Positions 1 to 12,764 are shown, counted from the stretch's first letter. The stretch: DNA of 64,000 nt from Sipunculus nudus (GCA_026874595.1 CM049320.1:21835714-21899713), one strand, 5' to 3'. Made by a program: numbers and translations. Notes: generated by a model not told the origin, from the letters alone.

Positions 1-1
1 T

Positions 2-112
2 CGAACTATCTTTGATCAACATGCAAATCAAGACAATCCACAAAGTACTGGACATATTGAGATAGCGGACATTGGATCCGATACTACGTCTAATGAAATT
101 TTATCCAAATAA
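2..112 (+). CDS. C-terminal end of an unidentified protein (5' part outside window)
   Basis: The frame is open from the window edge and reads 36 codons to TAA at 110-112. The residues are polar and acidic with a natural-looking composition, including NPQSTGHIEIADIGS and the end NEILSK. The stop is followed by about 870 bases of AT-rich, non-coding-looking sequence and an AATAAA at 985-990, as expected for a last exon plus 3' UTR. I do not recognise the family. A cytoplasmic tail is possible but unproven. The stretch is short, so a chance open frame cannot be excluded. Confidence 0.35.
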   Translation, partial: RTIFDQHANQDNPQSTGHIEIADIGSDTTSNEILSK

Positions 113-1003
113 TCCGAATGAGATACTGGCCTATTGTGTATTTGCATCATTGGAAGATTTTTCTGTTTCATAAGTGGGTATAACTTCAGCTGATGTGTAA
201 CTGGATGGAAATTGTCCCGTCCTCTAGTGGTTATATATCGGCTTGTTGATATGATCTTGTATGTAACCCAAAATCAAAGTAATTTATTGTTCACTAGGGG
301 TTTGCAGGTATGGGATCCATAACACATGACTATCTTGTTAACTTACTTCTGGCATGATTTCCACTGCACATCCCACAAAGCAGTGATCAGATTGCACTTG
401 GTATGGATCGAAGATTCCCAAGATTATGATGTTATATAAATTGCTTGTCAATTAATTCAGCACGAAAGATTGATCTCATATGTAGCGATAAAGACTGATT
501 TCCATATGGTGTACAGTGAATTCGTAAAAGGCGAGTTATTCAAGTGCTCCTTCAGTCTTTATGCAGGTGTCATACTTCTAGGGAGCAAAGCCATTCGGTT
601 ATATTGGTATGAGCACAAGGTACGGCTGTCTGCGCCATGGCGAAGTGTATGTGGAAAAGCTAAAGAAAGAAACAGTAAATAACAAGACTGGTCACCCAGA
701 CAAACAACAAAGACTGGAAATATTTACTACTTTATTTATGACTACTGATGCGTTTGCTATTTTTTTCCATCACAAATGCTTTCAAAGTGGCATTACCATG
801 CTATGTGACGTTACATGTGTATTCTACATTTACTTTGTTATGGTGTAAATATACTGCCATGCCTTACAGACATGACAATGTCTGACATGCGTTATGAATT
901 ATCATATCATGAATGCCAAGCTTCAGCACTGCATTGTATATTGCAAAGTCACTGCATCAAGCTATATTTTAATGTTCTTGTGTAAATAAAATATAAATAC
1001 TCA
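113..1003 (+). other. Probable 3' UTR with polyadenylation signal
   Basis: This AT-rich stretch follows the stop at 110-112 and ends at AATAAA (985-990). An alternative is that 462-564 is an exon: it has an acceptor (TTAATTCAG before 462), a donor (GCAG then GTGTCA) and an open frame containing YVAIKTDFHMVYSEFVKGEL. The two readings cannot be separated without transcripts. Confidence 0.3.
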
Positions 1004-1010
1004 AAAGATC

Positions 1011-3290
1011 CTTTTTATTCATCCAATACTTAATATTTTCAACAGTCTTTCAATATTGACATAATCGACCAGGACTGAAAGTTCTTGCAATTTTTACGTA
1101 AAGGATGAATAAACTTTGAAATACAATGGCATTTCAATATTTTTTTTAAATCAAGGGTCAGCATTGTTTTACCATTGAATCAGTGACAACTTGCCCGCTT
1201 GGTAAGATGAACAACTTTATGCATTGTTGTAGAACAGTCCTTTTGAATGACACGAGAAGAAATTTCGGCCACTGCACACAACAATCTTAGGGCTCCATTC
1301 GGTCAAATCATAGAGTGATTTCAGGGACCATAACGATGAACATTTCATATGCTTAAGCACAATTTTTCGAGCTATGCACGGATGATTTTCATCTATGCTC
1401 CAACTTCCCATTGGAGACAAACCTCCAACTGAACTCTCGGAAAGTTCACCCGAGCGGTTCCCCGTACCGTAGTGACATGATCCCAGTATTACACCCGAAA
1501 GTGACCTTTCTTCTCAGCCGTTAATATACTATAATTATTCTTCGCCGGAACGACTTCGTAGTGATATTCTCCTCTTTTCTATAAAAAATGATAGAATTTT
1601 TTAAAGATTTTCTTGATACAATATATGTAAGAAGTTTGACATGATTAGAATTATTGTATCGTATTCAGGAGATTACATAGATGAAGTTAAACTTGACCAT
1701 AAACTGGGCTATCATTTGCACAGAGAGGTGATGCTTATAAGACATGTTCTAACTGGTGACACCTGAAAATTCCTTTTCGGAAACCGTCTTTCATTCCCAA
1801 GGCTCAGTAGTATGAGCTCGTATTAACATGAAAAATAAAAGATTATACAATAAAAAATAAAGGGAATACAGGATATCGTTAGTTGTCGCGTGAATCGACG
1901 TATTAATTAAATGACTGCTTGTCTGAAAAGCCGCCGGCACACAACTAGCGCCCCTAACGTGCAGCCTAATTAATCTAATTATAAACTGGACATAACACTT
2001 TATTATCGATGGTTCTGAATTATATTAAGGATTAAAATTAAAATTGTTGCTTGAGCTTGAAAAGACAGTATTGGCAAATTGCGGCATTTAGCGCGATTTG
2101 CATTAGAACCGCCTCGAAAAATGATTCTAGGTGAAGTTACACACGATCTATAATTCACGATTTGCGTGAAGTGTTGCAAGTTTCATTTAATCTAGTTATC
2201 ATCCTGATACGTAACAATGATTGTCTCTAATTATTTGAACAAATGAGAATAACGCGAGGACAGTCAATTGCGCCAGTGAAAATGCGTCCTGCTGAATCAC
2301 GCATGCCTACAGAAAACGGGCTTCCGGTTGCATCAGCAATTTGTCCCCCCCCCCTCCATTTACACGAAAAACTTGGCAATATCATGTATTTAAAATCACA
2401 ACGTGTGGCGTGTTCATTACAACATAGACGATGAATGTAGTCCTACGTTTGAGATACTTTCATAAAAAATCTTGAACGTTCTCAAGGCCAAGGTGCTCTT
2501 GGGCGATAATCGGTAATAACAGGCATTTCAGATACAATATGTCTCCAGAAAACTATCGAACTGAATCTCAACATCCCCCCCCCCCAAAAAAATAATACTT
2601 CTATTTTAGGAAATCAAGTGTGGACAAATGATGTATAATCAGTGGCGGATCACAATTCATGACATGAAGTGACGAGAAATGACCACAGACATACAAAACG
2701 TAATCAAGTGTATGTGACGTTAGATTTGCCAGCACCGTGAGCAGAACTTTCTAACAACAACCGCATGTAAGAATTAATTGGTTTAATAAATCTTAGTTAC
2801 AAACAACGATCAATCGGCTGATATCCAAAGTATCCAGTAATGTGACTTAAACTAACCGTAAAGCACACTGCACAATGTAACGCGAAATAATGAAAAAGTT
2901 AAGGAAAAATAGATATATTTTACTTTGTTTTGATTCCATTTGTACAGTTATTACTGCATTTTAACACAGATACACCCTTACTTACAGATAGTAATATGAA
3001 AACAAAACTTACTACTATACGTTTGTGACGCCAACAAATGGCAGCGCCAAAGAGAATTAAAAAAGTTGCAAAAAATGGAAGGACGATCAGTTCGGCACCT
3101 TGAAAAGAGAAACTGTCTTTATAAACGCATTATTTTTATCACAACAGTAAGTGTGCACCTATCATTGAGAATGTCATTATAATATCATTAAGTGGTTACA
3201 CATCATGGCATTTGGCGGGAAACAAACTAAATTTTTAGAAAAATTCACATCAACACAAAATGTATCGAATAATTTCGGATAATTATCTTA
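1011..3290. other. Intergenic, nothing convincing
   Basis: This is AT-rich sequence with poly-C tracts near 2346 and 2576. Open frames are short and look like chance. No splice-flanked coding segment or terminal-repeat structure was seen. Confidence 0.5.
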
Positions 3291-3291
3291 A

Positions 3292-3521
3292 TTAAAGGTT
3301 TTGGCTAAGGAAGTCATGTAGAGCTAGCGCGGATAAGCAGAGTACAAAATAGGCTGCAAAATAGTGTTTAAGAAAAGAGCACTGACTTGGTTCGAGTGAG
3401 GAAGTTTGATCTCCCACTGACACCACTGCTACTGATGCATTCTCCTGAAATATGCCTGTGTCTGAGAAGCTGTCAACTAAGGAGGACGTCACAGCTGGTG
3501 GACTTGTATCTATTCTGTTGG
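3292..3521 (-). CDS. Last exon of the minus-strand lectin gene: stalk and hydrophobic tail
   Basis: The acceptor TTTCATCCGTTCAG precedes a phase-1 start; the exon reads 75 codons to TAA. It encodes a Ser/Thr/Val-rich stalk with one NAS glycosylation sequon, then HYFAAYFVLCLSALALHDFL and a short polar end. This could be a transmembrane segment with a tiny tail or a GPI signal. Phase agreement with 5007 supports membership of the same gene despite the 1.5-kb intron. Confidence 0.55.
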
Positions 3522-6500
3522 CTGAACGGATGAAACAACGTGGCTTGTATTCAGGATATTTTAACAGATGTTTATTTGTATCAGCAACATATTTTGCAAC
3601 ACACAGGCCATTTTAAAAAGCAATGATAGTGGTAATTTCTCGTAGACATAAGTGACCATTCCCAAGAATTGTTCCACCCTCATTGAGGTTATACTGTAAC
3701 TCTCTCCTCAGTCGGTGACTTAAAGAAGCTGCAGTCTGACGGCACATGTAGGGCATAGCTGAAATTCTGAATTCCTAAGTCCCCAGGCAAGATCATAGAA
3801 TTTAATTTTGACAGTTTAATAAAGGCTGTTTGTGGAAAAACTAGCATTACACCAAACTGTGTTCAATAACGGGGCAGATAGTCGCGAATATAGGTAAGAC
3901 GGCAACAACAAGTGATTCTCGCAAAATGCTCGACTGTAATTATCATAATATAAACGCCATTTATACTGGCATCTGTGGCTCAGGGGCAGAGCTTAGTTCT
4001 CAAAGCCTGGAGTTCAAATCTCAACCGAAGCGATGGGGACCCAGGACCCGCAGGTGTGGTAGAAACCGGCCCTGGGTGACACCAGGTTAAAAAATAATAT
4101 GATAGGAAGCGAGTGCCATCGCCCTGTCACGTAGTCCCAAACCGAAATGGAATTAGATAAGAGAGCATATAAATAATGGAAGGGGTTACCTCCTAAAAAA
4201 ATTTAAAAAAATATAAACACCATTTACTCTTGGGTTAATGTTTTTCCCAGATAAATACAAGTTAATTTCCAAGTTTATTATTATTCTGCCATATTTCTCC
4301 ACAAGTAATTTTTATAGAATGACACAAAAGTAGATTTGCTTCATTGTTTTAGTACACATTTTTCTTTTGCTATTTGATTTAGAAGGCGCACATGCCAATA
4401 AAGGCAAAGATAATAATTGAAGTAAAGGACATGATATCGAGCTCGATAAAACAGTAACAATTGCTGGCTAGTTTGCTCAATCAGGTAAGCCCTCTTGGGA
4501 GGGGTTTGACACGACCATGGGCCACTAAGCGTATCACCTTGCTGAAATCACTATATGGTTCAACGGGGTGTCGTAACCTGTTCTTAATATTCGGCATGAA
4601 CAGGAAATGAGTTGCTTTGACCAAACATAATAGTCAAACATACAAGTCGTAAGACCGAAAAGAAGTGACTAATAAAGTTTTGGATGGGGTTAGCAGGCAA
4701 TATTAGCACCTGATGCAAGTTTAGTATAATCCACGCTAGTTACCTATACCTTATGTTATGACTGAGTTAAACCATAGTATGCAATGGAACCTGGTCTAAC
4801 TGGAATTCAGGGGACTATGACTTATAATTATTGTTAGGTTTGTTTTCCCGACATTGTTCATGTACTGCCAGTATTTGAACCCTAGTCAATGAAGAACCCT
4901 CTAACTTAAATACAATTTTCACTGTTTTCACACATCACCGAACGCCTTGTATTACAACTTTCACCAAATGATTAAAGTATGTAAAATTTAAGGTATTAGT
5001 ACTCACTGTTGACACATTGGAACCCGTGGCGGGCAGTACAAAGGGATGCCCTGGTAAATTGGCTTGTACCGTTAGAGACGATGACTGCACAGTCTCCAGC
5101 ATCCGAGGGTTCGCCCGGGGCCCATGGTACACGTTCTTCTAAAAGACAGGATATACACTGCAGGCTATCTTTACATCTGGCACTGAGGAATCGCATGAAA
5201 GACAGGCGCTCAGCGAGGGAGTTATTCTGGTGTACAATCATTTTTCGTGTAGCTATTGCTATATGAAAACGACGGACTGCTCTTTGTTGGTGTGAGATGA
5301 AAAATGTTTAAACAAGTTCAACATATATAAACTTTTGATTCATTTGTGCTTTTGTAGGTATTAATTGATCCGTTTCAGTTTAATCTACACAAAGGCGTTC
5401 TCCACTCAACAATAACACAATGAGGGACTTGGGATCTCGTCTAAAACAAAGATTCACTATTGGAACTGTTGGGCAATGACTTCGTCAGACATTTTCTCCA
5501 CAGGTATGCTTTAACCACAATAATCCGGTGTACATAAATACTGAGTCAGGATATAAAAAATCACCTGCTTCATCATCCATACCACTTATCCAGAAATCTT
5601 TGTGGTAGCCAACCCAGACCTTACCGATATCCAACCTACTGAGATTCAGACGATTAATTATGTTCATCATATGTGTCATGTTCGTCATCTGGACCAAATC
5701 CCCTTTAGGCGAGTGTTGCTGGCAGTGCTTTCTTGCATTTTGCCATGGTAAACTGATTTCATGCAGAGAAAAGGCGGTGTCTCCAGATGTGAAGCAGCGG
5801 GCGATGGACCGGTCTTCTGGACAGGCTGAACATTCTTCAAGAACAAAACCCGTTACAATGGAACCGTCCCGCGTTCATCTAATTATCTCGAGGGTTAAAC
5901 ACATCGCTCATTCCATGTTTTTGCCAACAGAACATAAAATTACATTGCCTTAACCAATTTTCAATTTTATGAAAAATTACATGAACGTATATTGGATAAA
6001 ATATATTAATGCCTTGAGCAGAACTGTATATTAGTTCTGTATGACTTTTTTCTTTCAACCTTTCATGCATCTCTTTGCAAGTGTTTCCGGTTTGTTAAGG
6101 GTGGAGATAGTTTACCAAAGGGGAAACAAAAAGAAAAAAATCATAGAAAGAACAGAATTCGGGACACAGTGTTGCATCAATCAATGCACAGTTGATCAGA
6201 AGAATGCATGCACCGTAACGGCTTTGCAATATAGCCCTCAATGACCGATTAATCTTTATAAGACGCACTGATCGGGCTATTTGTTATCCTTCAAAGGCGA
6301 GTGATCGACACTCAGCCAGTTTTCCTCGAAATCACATTCGGTGATTTGGGAAATATATATATTCCGAATGTCTTAGTTTCACTTTTCGTTAAATAAAGAT
6401 AAATTTCGGTTCCTCTATTTAAGTTTCGGAAAAACGGATTTTCGGAAAAAGGAGATTCGGAAATTCGAGGTTCTACTGTATATATATATATATATAATAT

Positions 6501-7953
6501 GTATATATGTGTGCGTGTGTGTGTTGTGCGAGTGTGTTCATTCGTGTATATGCGAGAGCATGATAAATATTTTTTACATTAGAGAGGAATTTAAGAAAAG
6601 AACATTTAACAAGAAATGTAGTATACGCTGATACCTGGTAGTTGGCAAATGAATCGGTGTCTTTTTAAACATTTGTCGGATTCAAATGTTTTATCTGTGA
6701 AGTAAAACACCCCACAGTTTCTCTTTTTATCCTCCACCCAAAGTCTGTTTATTTTAAATTCTGAAAGAAACAAACAGATGTAAGGTCCGACTTCATCTTG
6801 GTTAATATTTTAATATGGAACAAAGACAACCATTTAGTCTATCCAAATTTAGGTCCCTAAGATATCACATTCCTTAATCAGTACATTTTGCTTGAGCGTC
6901 ATGCATGACATTAACCCGTTTTGGCTACAGCATGGATCACAGTGACACTCAGAAGCAACAGTCAGAAATTGGTGCATTGCTTGAGTTTAGCGAAGGCAAA
7001 CTTTGCTTCAACAGTCACTTTGCTTCAACCATCCATTAACTGATTATATTTTTAAAGATTTGAATCGTTTTTTTTTCTCTACGATGGCTGCTATGTTTAT
7101 TTTTTGTTATATTGTTTTGGCATAAATTAACAAAAACTAATATTTAAAAAAAATAAATCAAATAGACAAGGATTTTGAAATGCAAACAAATTAACACCCT
7201 TCCTAACTTTCTTGCTATGCTTTGTCGAGTTGAAATGTTTTACACAAGTGAAATGGGCTGTTGTCGTAGGGTTGTGTTATTATCTTACGAAAGGGTAGCC
7301 CGTTTGTCCAGTGGAACGTCCTTACTCGTTGCATTAAAGCCCACAGTCCTTCTGGATTTTGACTAAATCTTTCTCCAGGAATAATTGTCCACGGATGTGG
7401 AAGGGTTTTTGCTTCAGTGCTGCACAAATACACAGCCTGGAGCCACCTCTTTGGAGGGTATCCTTCCTTTTCTAGAGAAATAAATGAAAGATGACATGGC
7501 AGTTGTAGCAGTAAAATAACAGAAATCCGGAAAATGATAGTTATGGGTACTCGCATAACGAATATCCCTGACTGTGGCATGTACGGTTGGTATATTACAA
7601 TTTCAAACCAGGCATTAGATTCTCGATTTATAAATAGATTTTAAATTTAAATTAATTTGAATTTCTGAAATATTGTGATAGGTTTTCATTTCCTTCATGT
7701 GAATTAGATTAAACTCTCTGTTCTGTTAATTCCTTTAAAAAATTTAAAAACTGCTCAGTAATTCCAATGCATGTTAATCCATTTATATGCAAAAGCTCTT
7801 ACATATTCAATATCTTTCGATCTTTATATTATTTAATTACCAAGCTAGGGGGAAAATTGGTGCCTGAGTTAAAGAGTAGAAAATATGATTACCTGAAGTA
7901 ACAAGAAATGCAACGTCCAAAGAGATAAAAATCGCTAGAAACAGGAGTGACAT
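3292..7953 (-). CDS. Single-domain C-type lectin-like secreted or membrane protein, 5 coding exons
   Basis: Predicted exons on the minus strand are 7953-7893 (signal peptide), 7471-7289 (linker or unknown module), about 5825-5565 (N half of CTLD), 5138-5007 (C half of CTLD) and 3521-3292 (stalk, hydrophobic C-terminus, TAA). Every internal junction is phase 1, and the summed length of 867 nt is an exact number of codons (288 residues). The CTLD shows CPEDRSIARCF, WQNARKHC, VWVGYHKDFW and, across the exon join, WAPGEPSDAGDCAVI and HGFQC. The sugar-site tripeptide position reads EPS rather than EPN or QPD, and the usual WND before the late cysteine is absent (FTRASLC). Classical Ca2+/mannose binding is therefore doubtful. 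The last exon is Ser/Thr-rich and ends in a hydrophobic stretch (AAYFVLCLSALALHDFL), suggesting membrane anchoring. The acceptor of exon 3 is the least certain: an AG at 5879-5880 would bring in an in-frame TGA, so one of the AGs further downstream is more likely. The 5' end lies head-to-head with the plus-strand CTLD gene starting at 8965. Confidence 0.7.
3948..4226 (+). mobile_element. tRNA-derived SINE with 16-bp target duplication
   Basis: The body at 3964-4210 begins with a tRNA-like head: an A-box-like TGGCTCAGGGGCAGAGC and a B-box-like GAGTTCAAATCTC. It ends in an A-rich tail. It is flanked by ATATAAACGCCATTTA (3948-3963) and ATATAAACACCATTTA (4211-4226), a 16-bp direct repeat with one mismatch. 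The 3' body matches the minus-strand copy at 40572-40957, but this copy is shorter and internally deleted. It lies in the last intron of the minus-strand lectin gene. Confidence 0.8.
5007..5138 (-). CDS. C-terminal half of CTLD (minus-strand lectin gene)
   Basis: The acceptor TATCCTGTCTTTTAG precedes 5138 and the donor AACA/GTGAGT follows 5007. Both are phase 1, and joining to the previous exon forms a Glu codon. The exon encodes WAPGEPSDAGDCAVI and ARHGFQCVN, the hallmark second half of CTLDs (the EPx loop and the last two disulphide cysteines). It lacks the WND Ca2+ ligand motif. Confidence 0.75.
5565..5825 (-). CDS. N-terminal half of CTLD (minus-strand lectin gene)
   Basis: The exon encodes the first half of a C-type lectin fold: the early cysteines, WQNARKHC (the usual WxxARxxC), GDLVQMTN (the GxLxxI/M region), and KVWVGYHKDFW (the WIG/WVG strand). 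It ends in phase 1 at GCAG/GTGATT. The coding frame stays open up to about 5875 but meets a TGA at 5877-5875, so the acceptor is placed at an internal AG (…TGTTCAG before 5825, or …TTGAAG a few bases earlier). Confidence 0.7.
6395..6500. mobile_element. Partial pogo/Tc1-like terminal fragment next to a (TA)n tract
   Basis: The sequence ends with AAATTCGAGGTTCTACTGTA, the reverse complement of a CAGTAGAACCTCG-type terminal inverted repeat common to pogo/Tigger-like MITEs, and runs into (TA)n at 6478-6497. A left partner end was not found. Confidence 0.35.
7289..7471 (-). CDS. Exon 2 of the minus-strand lectin gene: about 60-residue module of unknown type
   Basis: A pyrimidine-rich acceptor (ATTTATTTCTCTAG) opens an exon encoding, among others, GYPPKRWLQAVYLC, HPWTIIPGERF and FHWTNGLPF, ending at TTTC/GTAAGA in phase 1. 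An alternative donor, CGA/GTAAGG at 7325-7320, would be phase 0 and would not fit the next exon. The module has one Cys and no resemblance I can name. WTNGLPF recalls CTLD cores, but the rest does not. Confidence 0.45.
7893..7953 (-). CDS. Signal-peptide exon of the minus-strand lectin gene
   Basis: The ATG is at 7953-7951. The exon encodes MSLLFLAIFISLDVAFLVTS, a compact hydrophobic signal peptide, and ends one base into a codon at a CAG/GTAATC donor (phase 1). The next acceptor (TTTCTCTAG before 7471) begins with two bases and restores a Glu codon, so phase agrees. Confidence 0.6.
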
Positions 7954-8964
7954 ACTGTCTGTCTAGCTTAGTTAGCTTCTCAGTTATATATGGATATCTG
8001 AAAGAGAGAAAAAGCGACTTTCAAACAAACCAGTTTACCTATTCATACTTAAGTCTTATTTTTCATATTTTTTCTCAATTTTATCGAAAAAAATCACATT
8101 TAATATTTACGGTTATACCTTTTGCGACATCAGTTGACCAGCAGGGATCAATGCTTAACCTGTGTGTTCACCTAAATATCAGAAGAACATGTGTCGTTCA
8201 GAGAGATCGTTTCCCTCTGTCAGCTCCGGATTAGTCACCTGTTCAGAGTCTGAGGTGCATAAATCATCCGTCAACTTTTTAACCCTTTCCTGTTTACATT
8301 TATTTTAAATTTCCGGTTAGCTGAACATTATTGAATATCATTGAAACTTAAAAATAATATGCATTTTTTTGTCCTGAAAGAATCTATAAATATCATGGCA
8401 TTCTAGTTGCCCATTTTGAGTGCTCTTTAGTGGCCTGTAAAGAGTAAAGAGTTAATAGTACCATGTTACAACACAAGATGTCAGCAGTACAACCAATAGT
8501 TTGACATATATATGTACAAACAGTCCAATTTGGCTCGAAATTTTACTCCGAATTTCAATCATACCATACAATCCCATGTCGAATTTGTACAAGAAATTTA
8601 AATTCTTGGTCAGGGTGGATAAAGAAGCAAAACAGTACGGTAAAATGCACAGCAGTCGTCAAATTAAAATTGTCAAAACATACTCGGAATATTGTAAATA
8701 TTTCGTTGTGATGGGTTCAAGAGCTATCATTAGCTAATACTCGAAATAGATTGCACAGGGACGTGTGGTTATGCTTGTTTTTTTGCATTATCTGCATGGA
8801 GAGAACTAATTACGAATGTAATAATGTAGGAAATTGGTTGGTCCTGTTTGTATAACCGGATGCTACACCAATATACTTTTACTGGCCATTAGTCGGATAA
8901 ATATCACAAAGAAGCCTTTCAAATATATTAAACACAATCCCTTATTCAGTGTAAAATCGTCACC
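7954..8964. promoter_or_regulatory. Shared intergenic region between two divergent lectin genes
   Basis: About 1 kb separates the minus-strand ATG (7953) from the plus-strand ATG (8965), so both promoters must lie here or upstream of unseen 5' UTR exons. The region is AT-rich. I saw no convincing TATA box or named transcription-factor site. The role is inferred from gene orientation only. Confidence 0.3.
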
Positions 8965-9037
8965 ATGCCCAGTGGTGTGGCGACTGTGCGCAGTCTGTAC
9001 CTCATTTTACAGTTGCTGCTGGTCTGCGATGCTAAAC
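8965..9037 (+). CDS. Signal-peptide exon of the plus-strand lectin gene
   Basis: The ATG has a good context (CACCATGC). The exon encodes MPSGVATVRS followed by LYLILQLLLVCDAK, a classic signal peptide, and ends at AAAC/GTGAGT in phase 1, matching the downstream CTLD exons. Confidence 0.6.
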
Positions 9038-12000
9038 GTGAGTCAATCATCAATGTATAAAATTCTCTTGGTTGGTTTTTATTTTTTATTTGATCAAGAG
9101 ATCATATAGGTTGGTAAAGTGAATTTTATTTTTTTATATTGGAAAACTTTTCAAAGTTTTCAATGGAAACTTTCAGACGGAAATGAATAAGCAAACGACA
9201 TGTACATATTTAAAAAAAAAATAGTAGTGGGCTATAAAATGTTAATCCTTAGGTCAATTTCTTATATGTTTTGAAATCCTCCTCATTAATGTTGCAATGT
9301 GATCGGGTCATTGCTTTCATTATAATCTGCTACCAAAGTCAGTCAACCGGAAGAGGCTAAGGTTTGTTAAAAAGAAAACTTAAAAAATGAAGTTAGACTG
9401 TTGCAAGCAATGAAAAACATGAAGCAAGAAATAATTCAGCATGTTGAACAATTTAAAATAGATATTGGAAACCAGATCTGAGCTAGAAAGTAGTATCGAA
9501 TTTGCACACACTGAAAATGCAGAGGTGAAGATGAAAGTGAGGCTCTGAGAGACGACGAACAGTGCAGTACCGAATTTAGAGTCACGTTTGCAGCAGGCTT
9601 ATGAGGTATCGTTAGAGTACCGAAAGGCACTGAACAACAAAGAAAAATACAAAATCGAATCTTACTTCAGAAAAGGAAGGACACTGGAAAGGTGAAAAGA
9701 GGATTGCCGTGCGGAAATAGTGAATCTGATGACAGTAAATTGTTGAAAGTTGGCAAAAAGTAGATCAGGTGATAAGAGACACATCATGGTAAGGCTGTGC
9801 CGTCAGTATAATCCGTTTAAGTGCGTGCAAAACATGAATACATTTGCCTAAATGTTTAATTTTTTAAAACTAGCCGCGAAACCTCAGATGGAGGTGTCCT
9901 ACAATAGTCGTAAGTGTGCCTCTGGAGAGGCAATCTATTTAATAACGGAGAAAGGGTCCTGGTCAACAAAATATGAGCGCAAAAGCGGTCTCGAATTGGG
10001 TTACGCCTCATGCAAGTGTCTGACCCCGTACAGAGCCTCAAGAGTCCCAAACTCTGTTAAACTCTTTGTAGGTTGCTCCGGATAGCCAGCCTTTGATTTC
10101 AACAATGTTTCAACTCGTTTCAACGGTTGTCTGGAATACATAACACATAATCCGGATGCGATCTTTTTGATGGAATAAGTTTTCTGAGACACCGGATACA
10201 TAACCTGTAATCATGACTGTATAACCCTGAAAATATGTATCTTATACGGACACACAGCCTTCTTAAGAGCAGTTTTTAAAAAAGGGATACCATGTGCATG
10301 TAGGTGCGCCTGCATTAAAGAAAAACAAGCGGCCCCTGGACCATGACGCTCAGCAGACTTTGACATGTATTATAAGATTTAAGTGACCTAATTTCAGGAT
10401 TCAAAGGAGACTTGCCAAGAACCTCCCTGGATTATACATTAGGTGGTTCCAAGGAAAGTGGATACAAATTGTTCTCTATCTGCATAGCTCACACAATATA
10501 GAGTATTTGGTCACCATGACCTACTTCCAGGTTTCCAAGGAGATGTGCCTAGAACCTCCCCGGATGTTGCGTAAGAAGATTCTAGGCCTTACAGTGGCTA
10601 ATTGTGCCCATCCAACATTCAGGGTGTTCATGACATTTTTGGCCAATAGGTTGCAGAATAAAGGTTACAGTGACCTTGTTTAATGCTTCCATGGACATTT
10701 GCCTATAACCTCAATGAATATAACGTCAGGATACAATGGATACAATTTGTGCCCCGTCTGACTGTCTAGGTGGTCAAAATAATGTTTTCGGTCCATAGGT
10801 CGCACAATATAGGTCACCATGACCTTATTTCAAGTTTACAGGGAGATTTGCCTGGGACCTCTCTGCAAGTTACGTTAGAAGATTCTAGGCTTAACAGGTA
10901 CGATCTGGGCCCATCTAGCATTGAGGGTGGTCACACGACAGCCTTCACCTATAGATCGCAGCATATGTTTCCATGACCAAATTTCAGGTTTCCAAGGACG
11001 TTTGGTTAGGACCTCACTGAATGTAACATTAGAAGATTCTAGGTTTATAATTATAATTTGTGCCCCGTCTGACTGTCTGGGTACTCGTATCTGTTTCATT
11101 GTGCCACCGAGGTGGCGTCTGACATCCAGGGTGAAAGAGAATGATGTCGGATAAGTCCTCATTTGTGCATCGAGATACTATGTCAGAGTTTGAATATCAG
11201 GCTATCGGATTTATAAGAATAAATTTTAATGGTATCCATACGTTATTGACGAAATACCGAATACAATCTAAAAATCTTACAGTTATTGACGAAATACCGA
11301 AGAATTGTAAGATTTTTGGATTGTGTCAGAATGTCAAGGGTACAGAATTAACAATTTTTCTTTTTATCAGATGTTCAAATAAATATCTACCCAATATTTA
11401 AATCTTGTCGAATTAATTTTTTTGTTGACCAGTATTTATTTTAAAGCCTCATGTACAATACTTCTTTTTTTAATATGGTAAGGTGGCAAATACAATAAGT
11501 AAAAGGAAAAACTGGACTACAGTCAAATGAAATTGTTATAATAATTATGAGAATATTTCAACCATTTAGGTAAGATGGTAGATAAAGTAAGGAATTTGAT
11601 TGTACAGATATCTATACAAATGACACTACTCCGTCTAACTGGACCACAGCCAGCGAAATCTGTGACGGGAGCATTTTTCCGGATCTGTCTCAGAACAACA
11701 GTCACGTGATAGCGACACGGGCGATGAAGGAACATGGCTATAACAGCATATGGCTTCCACTGAAGAGAGAGGTTCACGACCACTGGCGTCTCAGTGATGA
11801 CACTCTGAGTGGTAACAGATCAGTCTCTAATAAAATCTTCATAATATGCTAAAATACTTGCTGTTCAATGTTGTTAGTCGTTTTAACAATTTTGAACGGT
11901 GACTTAATGGGTCTAACCAGGCTACACTATCCAAGCGGATTCATGCGTATGGTCATGTTGGACGAAAAAAGGTATGGTTCTCAGGCACTTTTAATCAGAA

Positions 12001-12764
12001 TTCAGTGCGAGCGGCGATTCTCTTTTACATTTTTTGGTATGTTTTGATAAAAATGTAATATGAACAGGGAAAAGCATTATAATAAAAAATTTGTTTTGCT
12101 ACACAAGTAAAAGCACTACATAACATAGGAAATGTCATCAAATCTGTACTATTGTATCTTATTGAAAGATGAAAATCAAAATTAATTTGTTTGATGCGGG
12201 GGGTTTAAATTGACGCAAGCGGTGTCTGAGAATCATACCTTTTATTAGGCCTTAGGCTTTAAAATTAATTGCTTTTACACAAAAATGATCTTTCATAGTT
12301 ATTTAGTCAGTTCTTCCGTCCTTGACTTGAAAACCTGCATTTCAGCAACAAAGGATAAACGGGAGAATTTCAGACCAATCGTAAAAGGAAATCATACAGT
12401 ATTACATGAACATATATCGTGTGTACCATGATATATCACTTTGCATCACTCGTAAGAAGTAGACAAACACCACAACTCCTGTTGTGAACCAACACAACTT
12501 CACAAATATGATTAAAAGTCCCGAATTCCAGTTAATGACAGGCACGAAATACACGGTATTCAAATAACACATTTGCTTTTGTTCCAAGCATGCCTTGATC
12601 TAACCTTGTGGCACGAAAAGTCAGGCCGGGAACCAAGCTCAGAACCTATTGTGGCGCCATGTCACGGAAGGCGTACTTTATAAGTCGGCTATGCGGCACA
12701 GCAAAAAAATAAATGTAGTTGACTGAACCGATTTTATTTGTGACACTATAAAGCTGACAATATA

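Noticed and set aside
3971-4040. Apparent tRNA gene (A and B boxes)
   Set aside because: The cloverleaf is incomplete, and the segment is the head of a SINE with a tail and target duplication.
12402-12587. Minus-strand 61-codon frame with a hydrophobic core (LLIIFVKLCWFTTGVVVFVYF) faintly like a late segment of SLC6 transporters
   Set aside because: No splice sites or partner exons, and the likeness is mostly hydrophobic composition. It lies in an intron of the opposite-strand lectin gene.
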